Of a DNA stretch of 64,000 nucleotides, positions 33,630 through 43,649 are shown piece after piece. The notes below the pieces were generated by a model that worked only from the letters and a program-made list of their open reading frames with translations, ran no database searches and was not told the DNA's origin. The stretch comes from an uncultured Ruminococcus sp. (lineage in GTDB: Bacteria > Bacillota > Clostridia > Lachnospirales > Lachnospiraceae). The stretch is from positions 62,001 to 126,000 of the forward strand of contig FMEL01000001.1 in the NCBI GenBank assembly GCA_900066355.1. The letters run 5' to 3'. Every line of letters begins with the position of its first letter. Positions within the stretch are counted from its first letter, which is position 1. A program made the position numbers and the translations under genes.

Positions 33630-35438
33630 TTATTCTACTTCTTCCGGCTCCATGCTCAGTACATGATTTTCATTGTTTACGACATCATATTTCTGTCTGT
33701 ATTCATTGAAGTATGTGTAATACTCCCAGCTGTCTGTCGGATAGATCTTGGAGTCATGAATATGCGGATCCGCATCTGTCTCGCCGCTCTTGAGAAGTGC
33801 TGTCATCGCACTTGCGCTGTGCGCTGCGATACGTCCGAAACTGTTGAGGATATCATTAAATACCGTTCCCTCTTCCAGGCCGCAGTCCCCCTTACTCAGA
33901 CGCTCTACATGATGCATCTTGAGTTCATCACAGAGATTTGTAATAACAGCTCCCAGCGGAGCAACTCTCTGTGCAGCTTCCTTGTCATCTTTCATAAAGG
34001 CATTGCAGGTTACATTGATTTCCTCACGGACAGCTTCCATGACAATATTTAACTCATCCCATGCTGCCTGCGAAAACTCTGTATGGTTGTCATGCATTTC
34101 ATTTGCCATATGCGCAATATAAGAAGCATGATCTCCGATACGCTCAAAGTCATTGATCGTATGCAGATACAGAGAAACCTGTGTAGTCTGTGCCGTATTC
34201 ATCTCACGCTTTGTAAGCTGGATCAGGTACTCACCCAGACGGCTCTCATATTTGTCGATCAGATCTTCCTTACGCTGAACCTTATCGTATTTATCCTGCT
34301 GATAATCATTCAGAAGATTCATCGCACGGTTGACGTTTTTACGGAGTTTCTTGGACATTCCGTTCATTGCACGGTGACACTGTGCGATTGCAAGCGCCGG
34401 ATAATTGATCAGACGTTCCTCAAGAAGATCAAAATCCGCTTCATCTTCAAGCTCTTCTGCACTGTCCTTAACCAGATAGCAAACAAGCTTCTCGAGTTTC
34501 GGAATAAACGGGAACAGTACTACAACTGTCGCCACACGGAATACAGTATTCAGTGCTGCGATCGTTACCGGTGTCATGATCATATCCATAAATCCGAAAT
34601 GTACAACTGCATTTACAGTATAGAAGATCACTGACCACATGATCAGACCGAATAAGTCATTCATCAGATAGATCAGCGCTGTTCTCTTACCATTCTTATT
34701 GGCACCGATTGCAGAAATCAGAACCGGACAGGCTGCACCGACACCGATACCAAGAACGATCGGAAATGCACTGGCAAAGGTCAGGATTCCGGTTACAGAA
34801 AGTGCCTGCAGTACGCCGACTGTTGCTGATGCACTCTGAAGGACTGCAGTAAATGCAATACCTACCAGAATACCGGCGATCGGATTGGAAAACATAGTCA
34901 GCATATCGATAAATACTTCACTCTCACGAAGCGGTGCCACTGCACCACTCATGGTCTGCATACCTGTCATCAGAATTGCAAAACCAAGCATGATGTTTCC
35001 GATATTTTTGTGAACGGAACGCTTACAGAACATTCTTAAGATAATACCGATTACCGCAACTACTGCTGAAATAGTTGCCGTAGATAAAATACTGGCAATA
35101 CCTCCGGATCCCTGAATATAGGAAAGGCAGAGTATCCAGCCGGTAATACTCGTTCCGATGTTTGCTCCCATGATGATACCGATTGCCTGTTTCAGTTTCA
35201 TCATACCGGAGTTTACGAAACCAATAACCATAACGGTCGTTGCTGAAGAGGACTGAATTACACTCGTTACACCGGTTCCCAGTGCAACGCCCTTCAGCGG
35301 AGTGTTTGTCATTCGATACAGAAACGCTTCAAGTTTGTTGCCTGCGACCAGTTTCAGGCCGTCTCCCATGAGTGACATTCCGAATAAAAATAATGCCACA
35401 CCTGACAGCAACGATAAAACCATTGAAAAAATTGCCAT
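33630..35438 (-). CDS. Na/Pi cotransporter family protein with PhoU-like domain
   Basis: A 602-aa inner-membrane protein. Seen: two NptA/SLC34-type repeats with the QSSSATT motif (GVTSVIQSSSATTVMVIGF, and VLQSASATVGVLQAL in the second repeat), eight or more hydrophobic segments (to about residue 320), then a cytoplasmic helical PhoU-like domain (about 350-560: ERIGDHASYIAHMANEM). AGAGGAG precedes the ATG. Monocistronic. Phosphate is the usual substrate of the family; regulation by the PhoU-like part is inference. Confidence 0.93.
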   Translation of the reverse strand: MAIFSMVLSLLSGVALFLFGMSLMGDGLKLVAGNKLEAFLYRMTNTPLKGVALGTGVTSVIQSSSATTVMVIGFVNSGMMKLKQAIGIIMGANIGTSITGWILCLSYIQGSGGIASILSTATISAVVAVIGIILRMFCKRSVHKNIGNIMLGFAILMTGMQTMSGAVAPLRESEVFIDMLTMFSNPIAGILVGIAFTAVLQSASATVGVLQALSVTGILTFASAFPIVLGIGVGAACPVLISAIGANKNGKRTALIYLMNDLFGLIMWSVIFYTVNAVVHFGFMDMIMTPVTIAALNTVFRVATVVVLFPFIPKLEKLVCYLVKDSAEELEDEADFDLLEERLINYPALAIAQCHRAMNGMSKKLRKNVNRAMNLLNDYQQDKYDKVQRKEDLIDKYESRLGEYLIQLTKREMNTAQTTQVSLYLHTINDFERIGDHASYIAHMANEMHDNHTEFSQAAWDELNIVMEAVREEINVTCNAFMKDDKEAAQRVAPLGAVITNLCDELKMHHVERLSKGDCGLEEGTVFNDILNSFGRIAAHSASAMTALLKSGETDADPHIHDSKIYPTDSWEYYTYFNEYRQKYDVVNNENHVLSMEPEEVE

Positions 35439-35607
35439 AAAATTCTCCTCTGTTGTCTCTCTGTCCTTCTGTTACGGACCGACACCTTCTGTAAAATCTC
35501 GTATTTTTACATTCTTTTAACTTAGGTTTATCCTTTTTTTAACATTCCTTATTTATTATGCCATATCAAACGTATGATTACAATATTTGATTTTTTGAAA
35601 TAAAAAA

Positions 35608-36702
35608 TTATCTGTCTGCTTTTCGGAACGGTTTGCCCTCAAGCCACGGAAAACAGTTTTTTACGACTGCGATCACACCGCATTCTATCAGCATAAGCTC
35701 TGCGAGGATCCCTGTGCACTCCAGATAATAGCGAAGTCCTGCCACATTCGACAGCGTATACATGGATTTCCATCCGTTGATGACCAACCCTTTAAATCCG
35801 AGTGTACCATGCGTCGCCATAATGATCAGTGAATTTCGTCCACAGAAGCCTAAGAATTCCATCTTACACCAGTTTTCGAGATACTCGAACAGCAAGATTG
35901 TACCGGCTGATCCCAGAACACCATTAAACCAGAACATGATCTGACTTTTTCCCAGTCCCATAAGGTTCAGATCCACACCACCATTTATCTGAGAAAGAAA
36001 ATATGTAGCAACAAATGCAACGATTCCGACAATTCCCTTCAGACGTTTCTGTTTTATATGAATCACTGCAAAATAAAACAGATATCCCAGCCCAACAAAA
36101 CCAAAGCCTACGATTCCTTTGCTGAGTGCAAGCAGTGGATATGAAATGATCTTATAAATACTTCCCTCATACATCTGCTTCAGCATAGGGAAAAAGTAAA
36201 CAGACGCATACCATGAAAAAACTGCTGTACCGACTGCAGCCAGAACTTTGATTTCTTTTCTGCTTTTTATTACAAAAATGAAAATCACCTGTGCAAAAAA
36301 CAGTGTCGGCAGAAACCACAGAGCGCTGATTCCCCTGAAACTGAATGTCATATATGCCTGCAACAGGAATCTCTTAAAGATATCTGTTGTTGATTTCCAT
36401 TTCATGATACCTACGATCACATTATAGAGCATCACAAAAGCACTGTATCCAAAATATGGTATCAGCAGACTCTTCGCATGTTTTTTGATGTATTCTCCGG
36501 TTGACATCTTGCGAAAACTCTGACGCATTGCCAGAAGATAACCGGAAACAAAATAAAACACCGCAAGTTTATAGGCTCCAAACCAGATATCGATCGGGTT
36601 CCCGAGTTTTGTGATATGTCCGAAGACCACCATCAGGATTCCCCAGCCTTTTGCCGCATCCAGATATTTTTTTCTCTCTGTTGTTGCAACAGAATCACTC
36701 AT
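35608..36702 (-). CDS. Membrane acyltransferase (acyltransferase 3 family)
   Basis: A 364-aa multi-pass protein. Seen: N-terminal KKYLDAAKGWGILMVVFGH, the motif that carries the catalytic His of acyltransferase-3/fucose-4-O-acetylase-like enzymes, followed by about ten hydrophobic segments. These enzymes usually O-acetylate surface polysaccharides or peptidoglycan; the substrate is unknown. The start at 36702 has GAGG nine bases upstream; 26 additional open codons precede it. No glycan operon surrounds it. Confidence 0.82.
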   Translation of the reverse strand: MSDSVATTERKKYLDAAKGWGILMVVFGHITKLGNPIDIWFGAYKLAVFYFVSGYLLAMRQSFRKMSTGEYIKKHAKSLLIPYFGYSAFVMLYNVIVGIMKWKSTTDIFKRFLLQAYMTFSFRGISALWFLPTLFFAQVIFIFVIKSRKEIKVLAAVGTAVFSWYASVYFFPMLKQMYEGSIYKIISYPLLALSKGIVGFGFVGLGYLFYFAVIHIKQKRLKGIVGIVAFVATYFLSQINGGVDLNLMGLGKSQIMFWFNGVLGSAGTILLFEYLENWCKMEFLGFCGRNSLIIMATHGTLGFKGLVINGWKSMYTLSNVAGLRYYLECTGILAELMLIECGVIAVVKNCFPWLEGKPFRKADR

Positions 36703-36823
36703 ATGTTTTATCCTCATCTTTCTTTTTGCAGATACATTATAGTATACTGAATCTCTTGATACTTGGCAAGAAAATCCCACATGCCCTCATAGCAAAACGC
36801 TCGCGAATATTGCCTGTGAACAG

Positions 36824-36852
36824 TTACAATCCCTGGCCATTTATGGTACAAT
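36824..36852 (+). promoter_or_regulatory. Promoter of the SulP transporter
   Basis: TTACAA (36824-36829), 17-base spacer, TACAAT (36847-36852), 24 bases before the start codon. Confidence 0.6.
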
Positions 36853-36875
36853 AGCACCAGAAAAGGAGGATGCAC

Positions 36876-39026
36876 ATGAATTTACGATTATTTCCCACTC
36901 TGAAAAACTATAACCTCCGCAATCTGCCGGGAGATATTTTCTCCGGAATCATTATCGCCGCAGTCTCTATCCCTATCTCGATGGGATATGCACAGATTTC
37001 CGGCATCCCGGCAATCTACGGACTATACGGATCTGTTTTCCCGATCCTGTTTTTTGCTTTGTTTTCCACCTCAAAGCAATTTATTTTTGGTGTAGATGCC
37101 GCACCTGCCGCCATCGTCGGAAGTGCACTTGTCTCTCTTGGTATTGTCAGCGAATCCCCAGACGCACTTGCCTGTGTACCGGTGATTGCTTTTTTTGCCG
37201 GACTGTGGCTGTTGATTTTTTATTTCCTGCATGCAGATCGGATCGTTGATTTTATCTCCACTCCTGTGATGGGCGGTTTTATCAGTGGAATTTCTCTTAC
37301 GATCATTCTGATGCAGATTCCAAAGCTTATGGGAAGCGGTGCCGGCTCCGGAGAACTTCCGGAACTTCTCCATTATATTTTTCTTGCCGCACGCTCGATC
37401 AGTTTGCTTTCTCTTGCTATGGGAATCAGCGCGCTGATTCTGATCCGCATCGGCAAAAAAATCTTTCCGAAGGTTCCGATGTCCATTGTGATCATGATCC
37501 TCGGAGTCCTTTCCACCACCTGTTTTCATGTACAGAATCATGGCGTGGTGCTTCTACAGGCAGTCGAACCAGGATTTCCGACATTTCTTATTCCTAAATT
37601 CGTAGAGGTTGCTCTTACCCAGACAGTTGGCCGCGGACTGATGGTTGCTGTTGTTATTATGGCAGAAACACTTCTTGCAGAAAATAATTTTGCTTTCAAA
37701 AACGGCTATAAATTGAATGACCGACAGGAAATCCTTGCCTGTGCCGCTGGTAATATTTCTGCTTCTTTCGTCGGATGCTGCCCGGTAAACGGAAGTATTT
37801 CCCGTACCTCCATGAACGAACAGTATGGTGGCACTTCTCAGGTCGTTTCCCTGACCGCCGGAATCACCATGGCCGTCCTTCTCTTTGGATTTACCGGATT
37901 TATCGGTTATCTGCCTGTCCCGGTTCTGACTGCCATCGTCATCTCTGCGTTGATGGATGTCGTAGAAGTACATCTTGCGATCCGCCTTTATAAAGTCAGC
38001 CGAAATGAATTTTATATTTTCATGGCAGCCTGTATCAGTGTATTGTTCCTCGGAACCATCTATGGTGTACTGATCGGCATCATTCTGTCATTTGTAGCAG
38101 TAATCCTGAAAGCAACTGCACCGCCGCGTTCTTTCCGCGGTATCATTCCCGGCAAAGAATCCTATTATGACCTCGGTCGAAACCGGCATGCTTATCCGAT
38201 ACAGCATGTCATCATTTATCGTTTCAATGAAAATCTGTTTTTCGCAAATGCGAAGGTTTTTCAGGAGGACCTTGAAAACAGTCTGAAAGAAGACACAAAA
38301 GTCGTGATCATAGACGCTTCTTCAATCAACTCCATCGATATCACCGCTGCAGACCGGATTGAGGCAATTGCTTCTAATATGAAAAGACGTGGTATTCAGT
38401 TTTATATTACAGAACATTCTTCTTCTCTCAATGAACAGATGCGAACGCTCGGCATCGGCCATCTGATCAAAGAAGGCTGCGTGCGAAGAACCATCCTCGC
38501 GGCACTTAACGATGCAGGTATCCATAAACCCTATAACCTCGAGATACCGGAATCCGAGAAAAAACTGGCAGAACTTCGAAGTCATTCCCATCTCCCTGCT
38601 GAAGAAGAAGATACTCTTGAAGAATTTGCCTGGGCATTCGGTGAAGAAACCGTTCAGGAACTGGAACAGGCAACTCACACAATTATCGAACATCTGCACC
38701 AGATGCCGGATATCGAACGACTTTCTGATGAAGGTATCAAAGAACATTTCGAAAGCTGGCACACTCTTGGTGCACTGGATGAAGATGAAATTCTCCACCG
38801 TATCGAATTACATATCGATGAACTTCCTGAAGAAATGCACAAAGAGCACCGACATATCGTGGAACTTATTGAAAAGCGCCGAACCCGCATCCGCGAGAAG
38901 GTACTGGAAGAACATCCTGAACTTGCCGCCAGACTGGAGCAGAACCGTATCCGTCTGGAAAAACGTCTTGAAAAACAAAATCCGGAAGCCATGCGCAAAT
39001 GGAGAGAATGGAAAAAGAGGGAGTGA
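36876..39026 (+). CDS. SulP-family anion permease with STAS domain and long charged tail
   Basis: A 716-aa transporter. Seen: SulP membrane domain (about 15-410: GDIFSGIIIAAVSIPISMGYAQISGIPAIYGLY; CPVNGSISRTSMNE), STAS domain (about 435-550: VVIIDASSINSIDITAADRI), and then an unusual tail of about 160 residues dominated by Glu, His, Arg and Leu, predicted mostly helical. Family members usually end after STAS. The start at 36876 has GGAGG six bases upstream; the ATG two codons earlier overlaps that site. Substrate could be sulfate, bicarbonate or another anion. Confidence 0.9.
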   Translation: MNLRLFPTLKNYNLRNLPGDIFSGIIIAAVSIPISMGYAQISGIPAIYGLYGSVFPILFFALFSTSKQFIFGVDAAPAAIVGSALVSLGIVSESPDALACVPVIAFFAGLWLLIFYFLHADRIVDFISTPVMGGFISGISLTIILMQIPKLMGSGAGSGELPELLHYIFLAARSISLLSLAMGISALILIRIGKKIFPKVPMSIVIMILGVLSTTCFHVQNHGVVLLQAVEPGFPTFLIPKFVEVALTQTVGRGLMVAVVIMAETLLAENNFAFKNGYKLNDRQEILACAAGNISASFVGCCPVNGSISRTSMNEQYGGTSQVVSLTAGITMAVLLFGFTGFIGYLPVPVLTAIVISALMDVVEVHLAIRLYKVSRNEFYIFMAACISVLFLGTIYGVLIGIILSFVAVILKATAPPRSFRGIIPGKESYYDLGRNRHAYPIQHVIIYRFNENLFFANAKVFQEDLENSLKEDTKVVIIDASSINSIDITAADRIEAIASNMKRRGIQFYITEHSSSLNEQMRTLGIGHLIKEGCVRRTILAALNDAGIHKPYNLEIPESEKKLAELRSHSHLPAEEEDTLEEFAWAFGEETVQELEQATHTIIEHLHQMPDIERLSDEGIKEHFESWHTLGALDEDEILHRIELHIDELPEEMHKEHRHIVELIEKRRTRIREKVLEEHPELAARLEQNRIRLEKRLEKQNPEAMRKWREWKKRE

Positions 39027-39041
39027 CTTCCCTCTTTTTTA
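39012..39041. terminator. Bidirectional terminator overlapping the SulP stop
   Basis: AAAAGAGGGA / TCCCTCTTTT with a short loop over the SulP stop codon, T-runs on both exits. It separates the SulP gene from the convergent gene ending at 39045. Confidence 0.85.
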
Positions 39042-39044
39042 TCA

Positions 39045-40013
39045 TTATCTGATATAAATTCCATCCGCACCTATATACGCACCTTCCGGACATTTTTCTT
39101 TATCTGCTTTTTTTCTCATTTCAGCAATAACTTTGTAGTCTGCATCCATCAGTTTCTGTAAAAGTTCTCTTGACATTCCAATCTGAATCCTACGCTCCTC
39201 CGTCTGTTCCTGAGTTTCCGAAAAATAAGGGATTGTAAATGTTACTTCTGCAAAAGAATTATACAGTCTCAGACTGCTTTCTCTGTCAAAAAACAGCTCA
39301 CGGATCGGGTGATAGTATGCTTCAAAATAGTCTTCCGTATGGAACTGCACCGGTTCTCCGTCTGCTTTACCTGAAGCCTGTCTCAGGATTCCACATAAAT
39401 AACTGTGATCATAATAGGTCATACACACGACTGCCGGATCCGGTTTCACGCCATTCAATGTACCGATTGCCTTCAGCTGCTGAGTACCTTTTTTCAGTGC
39501 CTGTTCACGGCGGTTACTTCCGCCCTTTGCTTCCCATGCACTCCATCTTCCATCTACAGGATTATATCCCAACATTTCCGGACGCCATTCGCTTGCAAAA
39601 AAGTCATTATACTCACTGTGATCCATCTTCTTTATCAGATTCAAATGTGTTAAATACTCATCTCCATACAATCTGTGACTGATCAGTTTCGTAAAAAACA
39701 TACCCATATAATAAGAAATTACACTTTTTTCCGAAGAATCCAGATATGCCGTCTTCTGAGACTTTTTCAACCGATCTCCCTCTGTATCCAGTGCCCTTTC
39801 CACCACAAACATCTTATATAACATTTCCAGACGTTTTTTTTCCGGATAAGCAACGGTCAGCCTCTGTATCGGCATCCCACAGGTTATGATCTCATGAAGG
39901 AGTTCTTTATTGGAAAACTCCAGTTCAATCGTATTACCTGTCAGACCGTTTTCACTGTCACTCTCTTCTTTTTCAAGTGATATTGTATAATTTTTTTCTT
40001 CTGTTAAAATCAT
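39045..40013 (-). CDS. Hypothetical protein with PD-(D/E)XK-like signature
   Basis: A 322-aa protein, no signal peptide or membrane segment. I do not recognise a named family. The segment YNPVDGRWSAWEAKGGSNRR followed by a helix EQALKKGTQQLKAIG has the shape of a PD-(D/E)XK nuclease core (Asp, then Glu-x-Lys, then a helix with Gln). The flanks look like a helical N-terminal domain and a beta-rich C-terminus. It is alone, with no methylase or ATPase partner, so a restriction role is not supported by context. The nuclease assignment is inference. Confidence 0.75.
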   Translation of the reverse strand: MILTEEKNYTISLEKEESDSENGLTGNTIELEFSNKELLHEIITCGMPIQRLTVAYPEKKRLEMLYKMFVVERALDTEGDRLKKSQKTAYLDSSEKSVISYYMGMFFTKLISHRLYGDEYLTHLNLIKKMDHSEYNDFFASEWRPEMLGYNPVDGRWSAWEAKGGSNRREQALKKGTQQLKAIGTLNGVKPDPAVVCMTYYDHSYLCGILRQASGKADGEPVQFHTEDYFEAYYHPIRELFFDRESSLRLYNSFAEVTFTIPYFSETQEQTEERRIQIGMSRELLQKLMDADYKVIAEMRKKADKEKCPEGAYIGADGIYIR

Positions 40014-40073
40014 TGCTGTACTCTCCGAACTCTACATAAGGGCAGTCCCCTGCCCTTTCTTAATTTTATCACT

Positions 40074-41378
40074 TTATTTCATATAAGTATTTAACCATTG
40101 ATATACTTTCGCCTGTCTTGTCTTATATGTACCAACCTGATTTCCGCTATCTGAAGCAAGCGCCTTATAAACATTACTCAGATTATATGGTTTTTTTGTT
40201 TTGGCAAGCACACGGGTAACTGCGCTGTAACCGCCCTGATGTTCAATATTGATAAACATACCCACTGCCTGAATATCTGTGATGCCCAAAGTACGGATTG
40301 CCTTCTCCATCTCGGTAATCTGCTGATACATCAGCTGATCCTGACATTTCTTTCCGATATCCGACTTGATAATATTTACAATACGTTTTTTATAAGTAGT
40401 CTTTTTATAAGTAGACCAGTTAGATTTCTGTACATCCTTCCAGAGCTTGCCGTCTTTGTCATATGTTTTCCATTTGGCATCTCCCATCGTGGTATGGATC
40501 AATTTCAACAGTCTCTGTGCTTCTGTTGCATACCATTGTCCGGCACCGATCGTAATCGCATGCTCAATGCTGCTGTTTGTGTATGCCTTTGTAAATGCAC
40601 CGTAATTCTGGTTTCCATATACCTGCCCACCGGTTTCCACTGCGTAGAGAATCTTTTTCATGACATCTTTCTGTGTTGCGGTAAAAGCACTCTGACTGAC
40701 AACAGCTGCCTTCGGTGTTTTTACACTTTTACTCTGCTTTATCGCTGCCATGTATTTTATGCCGCCGGCTTTCTTATATGCCCTCACGGTATATACATAT
40801 TTTGTATCACCGACTGCCGTTGTATCTGTATAAGACGTATTTTTTTTATTTACATCTGCAATCAGTGCCCACTTGCCCCCCGATGCTTTACGATAGATCC
40901 TGTATCCATCCAGCTTTGAAACTGTCCTCCAGGAAAGTTTCACCTGGGAACTTGACAGTACCTTAGGTGTAACCTTTGTCTTATATGGGCGGGTTGCACC
41001 CTTTACCGCAGTATATCTGCTGTATACAAATTTACTTTTTTGTTTGCCATAAGCCTTTACCGCATACTGATATGGTTTTCCGGTTCTAAGATTACGGTCT
41101 ATATACGTTGTCGCAGAACTTCCTACCATGGCAATTCTTTTATAGGCATGTTTTACAGATTCACGTCGATAGATCACATATCCATCTGCGCCTGAGCATT
41201 TGTTCCATTTAATCTTCAGCGCTGTATTACTGGAGCCTGCAATCGTTGCCTTTACATTGGTCTTTTTGACTCCGGAAGCCGCACTGACAGAAACAGCTGA
41301 TACTAAAACAGCTACTGTCAGAAACAACATCAGCATAACTCCTGTAATTGCTTTTCCGCTCTTTTTGCTTTTATTCAT
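40074..41378 (-). CDS. Secreted FnIII-repeat protein with lysozyme-like C-terminal domain
   Basis: A 434-aa exported protein. Seen: signal peptide (positively charged start, GVMLMLFLTVAVLVSAVSVSA, cleavage near residue 34), two fibronectin type III-like repeats (about 38-130 and 135-225, with YVIYRRES and YRIYRKAS strands), and a C-terminal domain of about 200 residues with YAVETGGQVYGNQNYGAF and ITIGAGQWYATEAQRLL. The Glu-plus-glycine/aromatic pattern suggests a lysozyme-superfamily glycan hydrolase, but I cannot name the family. A cell-wall role fits the neighbouring ctpA-ftsX-ftsE genes only loosely. Confidence 0.75.
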   Translation of the reverse strand: MNKSKKSGKAITGVMLMLFLTVAVLVSAVSVSAASGVKKTNVKATIAGSSNTALKIKWNKCSGADGYVIYRRESVKHAYKRIAMVGSSATTYIDRNLRTGKPYQYAVKAYGKQKSKFVYSRYTAVKGATRPYKTKVTPKVLSSSQVKLSWRTVSKLDGYRIYRKASGGKWALIADVNKKNTSYTDTTAVGDTKYVYTVRAYKKAGGIKYMAAIKQSKSVKTPKAAVVSQSAFTATQKDVMKKILYAVETGGQVYGNQNYGAFTKAYTNSSIEHAITIGAGQWYATEAQRLLKLIHTTMGDAKWKTYDKDGKLWKDVQKSNWSTYKKTTYKKRIVNIIKSDIGKKCQDQLMYQQITEMEKAIRTLGITDIQAVGMFINIEHQGGYSAVTRVLAKTKKPYNLSNVYKALASDSGNQVGTYKTRQAKVYQWLNTYMK

Positions 41379-41427
41379 AAATATCGTTCCCTTCTCAAAA
41401 TATAGAATGACCCTTTGTATATTTTAA

Positions 41428-41460
41428 AAAAAAACGAAGTAAAAAGCAAGCAGTTTTTAC
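41428..41460 (-). terminator. Terminator after ctpA
   Basis: Minus strand GTAAAAA / TTTTTAC stem, then TTCG and a run of nine T. The stem is AT-rich, so it is moderately strong. Confidence 0.5.
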
Positions 41461-41476
41461 ATTTTCTTTAATTTTG

Positions 41477-42652
41477 TTAATTCTCTATTACATCCAGTGC
41501 TTTCTGAAGCTGATTATCTTCCTCATGTGTGATCTCATCTTTGTTCAAAAGTTCAGACGCAAGCTTCACTTCCACATCCGGCTTGATTCCCACTTTATTG
41601 ATGGAATTTCCATTCGGCGTGTAGTAATTGGAAACAGTCAGCTTTACCGCACTTCCATCGCTTAACTGCCGGAGTTCCTGTACCACGCCTTTGCCATAAG
41701 TCGTTGTTCCGACAATCGTACCGACTTCATGATCCTGCACTGCTCCCGCAAAAATCTCTGACGCACTCGCACTGTTTTCATTTACCAGCACGGCAAGCGG
41801 CATATCCAGCTGATGTTTCCCGTCACAGGTTTCTTCTTCCCTGTTGCCGTATTTGTCCTCCGTATACACAATCAGTCCCTCAGGAAGGATTTCTCGAAGA
41901 ATATCGCAGACTGAGGTCAGGAGTCCGCCAGGGTTGTCTCGAAGATCAATGACAAGACGCTCCATTCCTTTATCTTTTAATTCAGCAAACATGTCTTTGT
42001 ACTGCTGTAGAGTAACTCCTGTAAACTGTGTAATCTGAATATAGCCGGTCTTTTTATCCAGCATTTCTCCAAATACAGACGGCAATTCCACGTCCGTCAC
42101 ATCCACACTGATTTCGCGGGATTTTTCCTCATTTTCACGAAACACTGTAAGAACAATTGTATTATCTTTGTTCTCTCTGATCAGGGAAACCACATCCGAA
42201 AGCTCCATGTCCGTTACATCAGTATCATTGATTGCCGTGATCACATCGCCCGTCTGCAGCCCGGCTTCCGCCCCGGGACCGCCTTCATAGCACTCTGCGA
42301 TCTGCACTCCGCCATTTTTATTTTTCTGGATGGAAACACCGATACCTGCATAGGCACCATCCGTCGAAGCTGTCTCCTGTGCATATTCATCTGCTGTATA
42401 ATATCTGGAATAGACATCGCCAAGACCGTAGACCAGACCGGCATAAATGCCCTCTGCCATCTCAGCATTATCCACCTCACCAAGATATTCCTGATCTATC
42501 ATTTTCTCCAGATATTCTATTTTCTGTACATGTGAAGAATCCGAGAGAACTCCGTTGTATTGCCGCTGCTGCACGAATTTCACTCCGCCCGCTGCAAGCG
42601 CCACGACCAAAACACCTGTCAGAACTCCCGCTGCATATTCTTTATGTTTCAT
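41477..42652 (-). CDS. S41-family carboxy-terminal processing protease
   Basis: A 391-aa membrane-anchored serine protease (CtpA/CtpB type) acting outside the membrane. Seen: N-terminal TM (YAAGVLTGVLVVALAAGGVKF), a PDZ domain (about 85-165, GIGVSIQKNKNGG, GLQTGDVITAIND), the catalytic Ser in NENSASASEIFAGA and Lys in TTYGKGVVQE (about 300-335). The start at 42652 has AAGGAAGG upstream; 23 open codons precede it. It follows ftsEX, the common arrangement in Firmicutes, suggesting that it acts in envelope remodelling or sporulation signalling. Confidence 0.93.
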   Translation of the reverse strand: MKHKEYAAGVLTGVLVVALAAGGVKFVQQRQYNGVLSDSSHVQKIEYLEKMIDQEYLGEVDNAEMAEGIYAGLVYGLGDVYSRYYTADEYAQETASTDGAYAGIGVSIQKNKNGGVQIAECYEGGPGAEAGLQTGDVITAINDTDVTDMELSDVVSLIRENKDNTIVLTVFRENEEKSREISVDVTDVELPSVFGEMLDKKTGYIQITQFTGVTLQQYKDMFAELKDKGMERLVIDLRDNPGGLLTSVCDILREILPEGLIVYTEDKYGNREEETCDGKHQLDMPLAVLVNENSASASEIFAGAVQDHEVGTIVGTTTYGKGVVQELRQLSDGSAVKLTVSNYYTPNGNSINKVGIKPDVEVKLASELLNKDEITHEEDNQLQKALDVIEN

Positions 42653-42743
42653 TTTTCTGTCCTTCCTTAAGCCTGTCTGTATATTAATATACCACAAACG
42701 GCATGGAACCAAAAGTCCCATGCCGCGTGATATTTATATTTTA

Positions 42744-43649
42744 TTATACTCTTAAATGCTTTCTTGTTGTCCAGATACTTCCGATAAAGCCGATTCCGAT
42801 TCCCAGAAGGAGTCCGATTGGAAGAAGCACCTGATAAATCTGCCATACCGGGATAAAATCAACCACTCCGGTCAGTACATTAAACTTCGTCAGAATAAAT
42901 TCAACTGCCGTATTGTACAGGAAATACAATGCTGCCAGCGGAATTGCCGCACCGATCACACCAAGTACCATACCTTCGAGAACAAACGGTGCCCGTACAA
43001 ATGCATCGGTCGCACCAATGTATTTCATAATTCCGATTTCTTCCTTACGTACAGAAATTCCTACAGAAACAGTATTGCTGATAAGGAAAATGGAAATCAG
43101 CAGAAGAATTGCAATGATGATAATGGATGCATAGGAAACCAGTTTATTAAAGCTTCCAAGTGTATTGGCTGCCTGCTCAGACTGATTTACCTCACGGACA
43201 TGCTCCAGACCCTGAATGTAATTTACCAGTTCTGTCTGCTTTTCGATCTGATTCAGATAAACCTGATAGTTAGATGAGTTCACAAGCGGGTTATCGTCTT
43301 TGAATCCATCTGCTGCGTCGGATCCCTGAAAATATTTATCCTTGAAATTCTGCCATGCCTGATCTCCGGATTCAAATTCGACACGTTCTACTTCCGGACG
43401 TGCCTGAATCAGATTTCCGACTTCCTGCATCTGTTCATCCGTCGTTCCTTCATCGAAGAAGACCGTAATCGGCACTTCCTGTTCTACTTTGTGTGCGATA
43501 TTGTCCACATTAGTCACAAGTGAATAAAAAACTCCTACCAGAAAAATACAGGCTGCCATTGTACTAATGGATGCAAGTGAAAACATCCAGTTTCTTTTTA
43601 TATTTTTCACTCCCTGCTTGAGGGTATACCAGATCGTGCTAGGCCTCAT
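42744..43649 (-). CDS. ftsX: Cell division ABC transporter permease FtsX
   Basis: A 301-aa membrane protein that, with FtsE, controls peptidoglycan hydrolases at the septum. Seen: TM1 (FSLASISTMAACIFLVGVFYSL), an extracytoplasmic domain of about 120 residues, then three TM segments with SVGISVRKEEIGIMKYIGA, the FtsX coupling loop. The start at 43649 has AAGGAG six bases upstream and lies 11 bases inside the ftsE end, so the two are translationally coupled. Confidence 0.95.
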   Translation of the reverse strand: MRPSTIWYTLKQGVKNIKRNWMFSLASISTMAACIFLVGVFYSLVTNVDNIAHKVEQEVPITVFFDEGTTDEQMQEVGNLIQARPEVERVEFESGDQAWQNFKDKYFQGSDAADGFKDDNPLVNSSNYQVYLNQIEKQTELVNYIQGLEHVREVNQSEQAANTLGSFNKLVSYASIIIIAILLLISIFLISNTVSVGISVRKEEIGIMKYIGATDAFVRAPFVLEGMVLGVIGAAIPLAALYFLYNTAVEFILTKFNVLTGVVDFIPVWQIYQVLLPIGLLLGIGIGFIGSIWTTRKHLRV

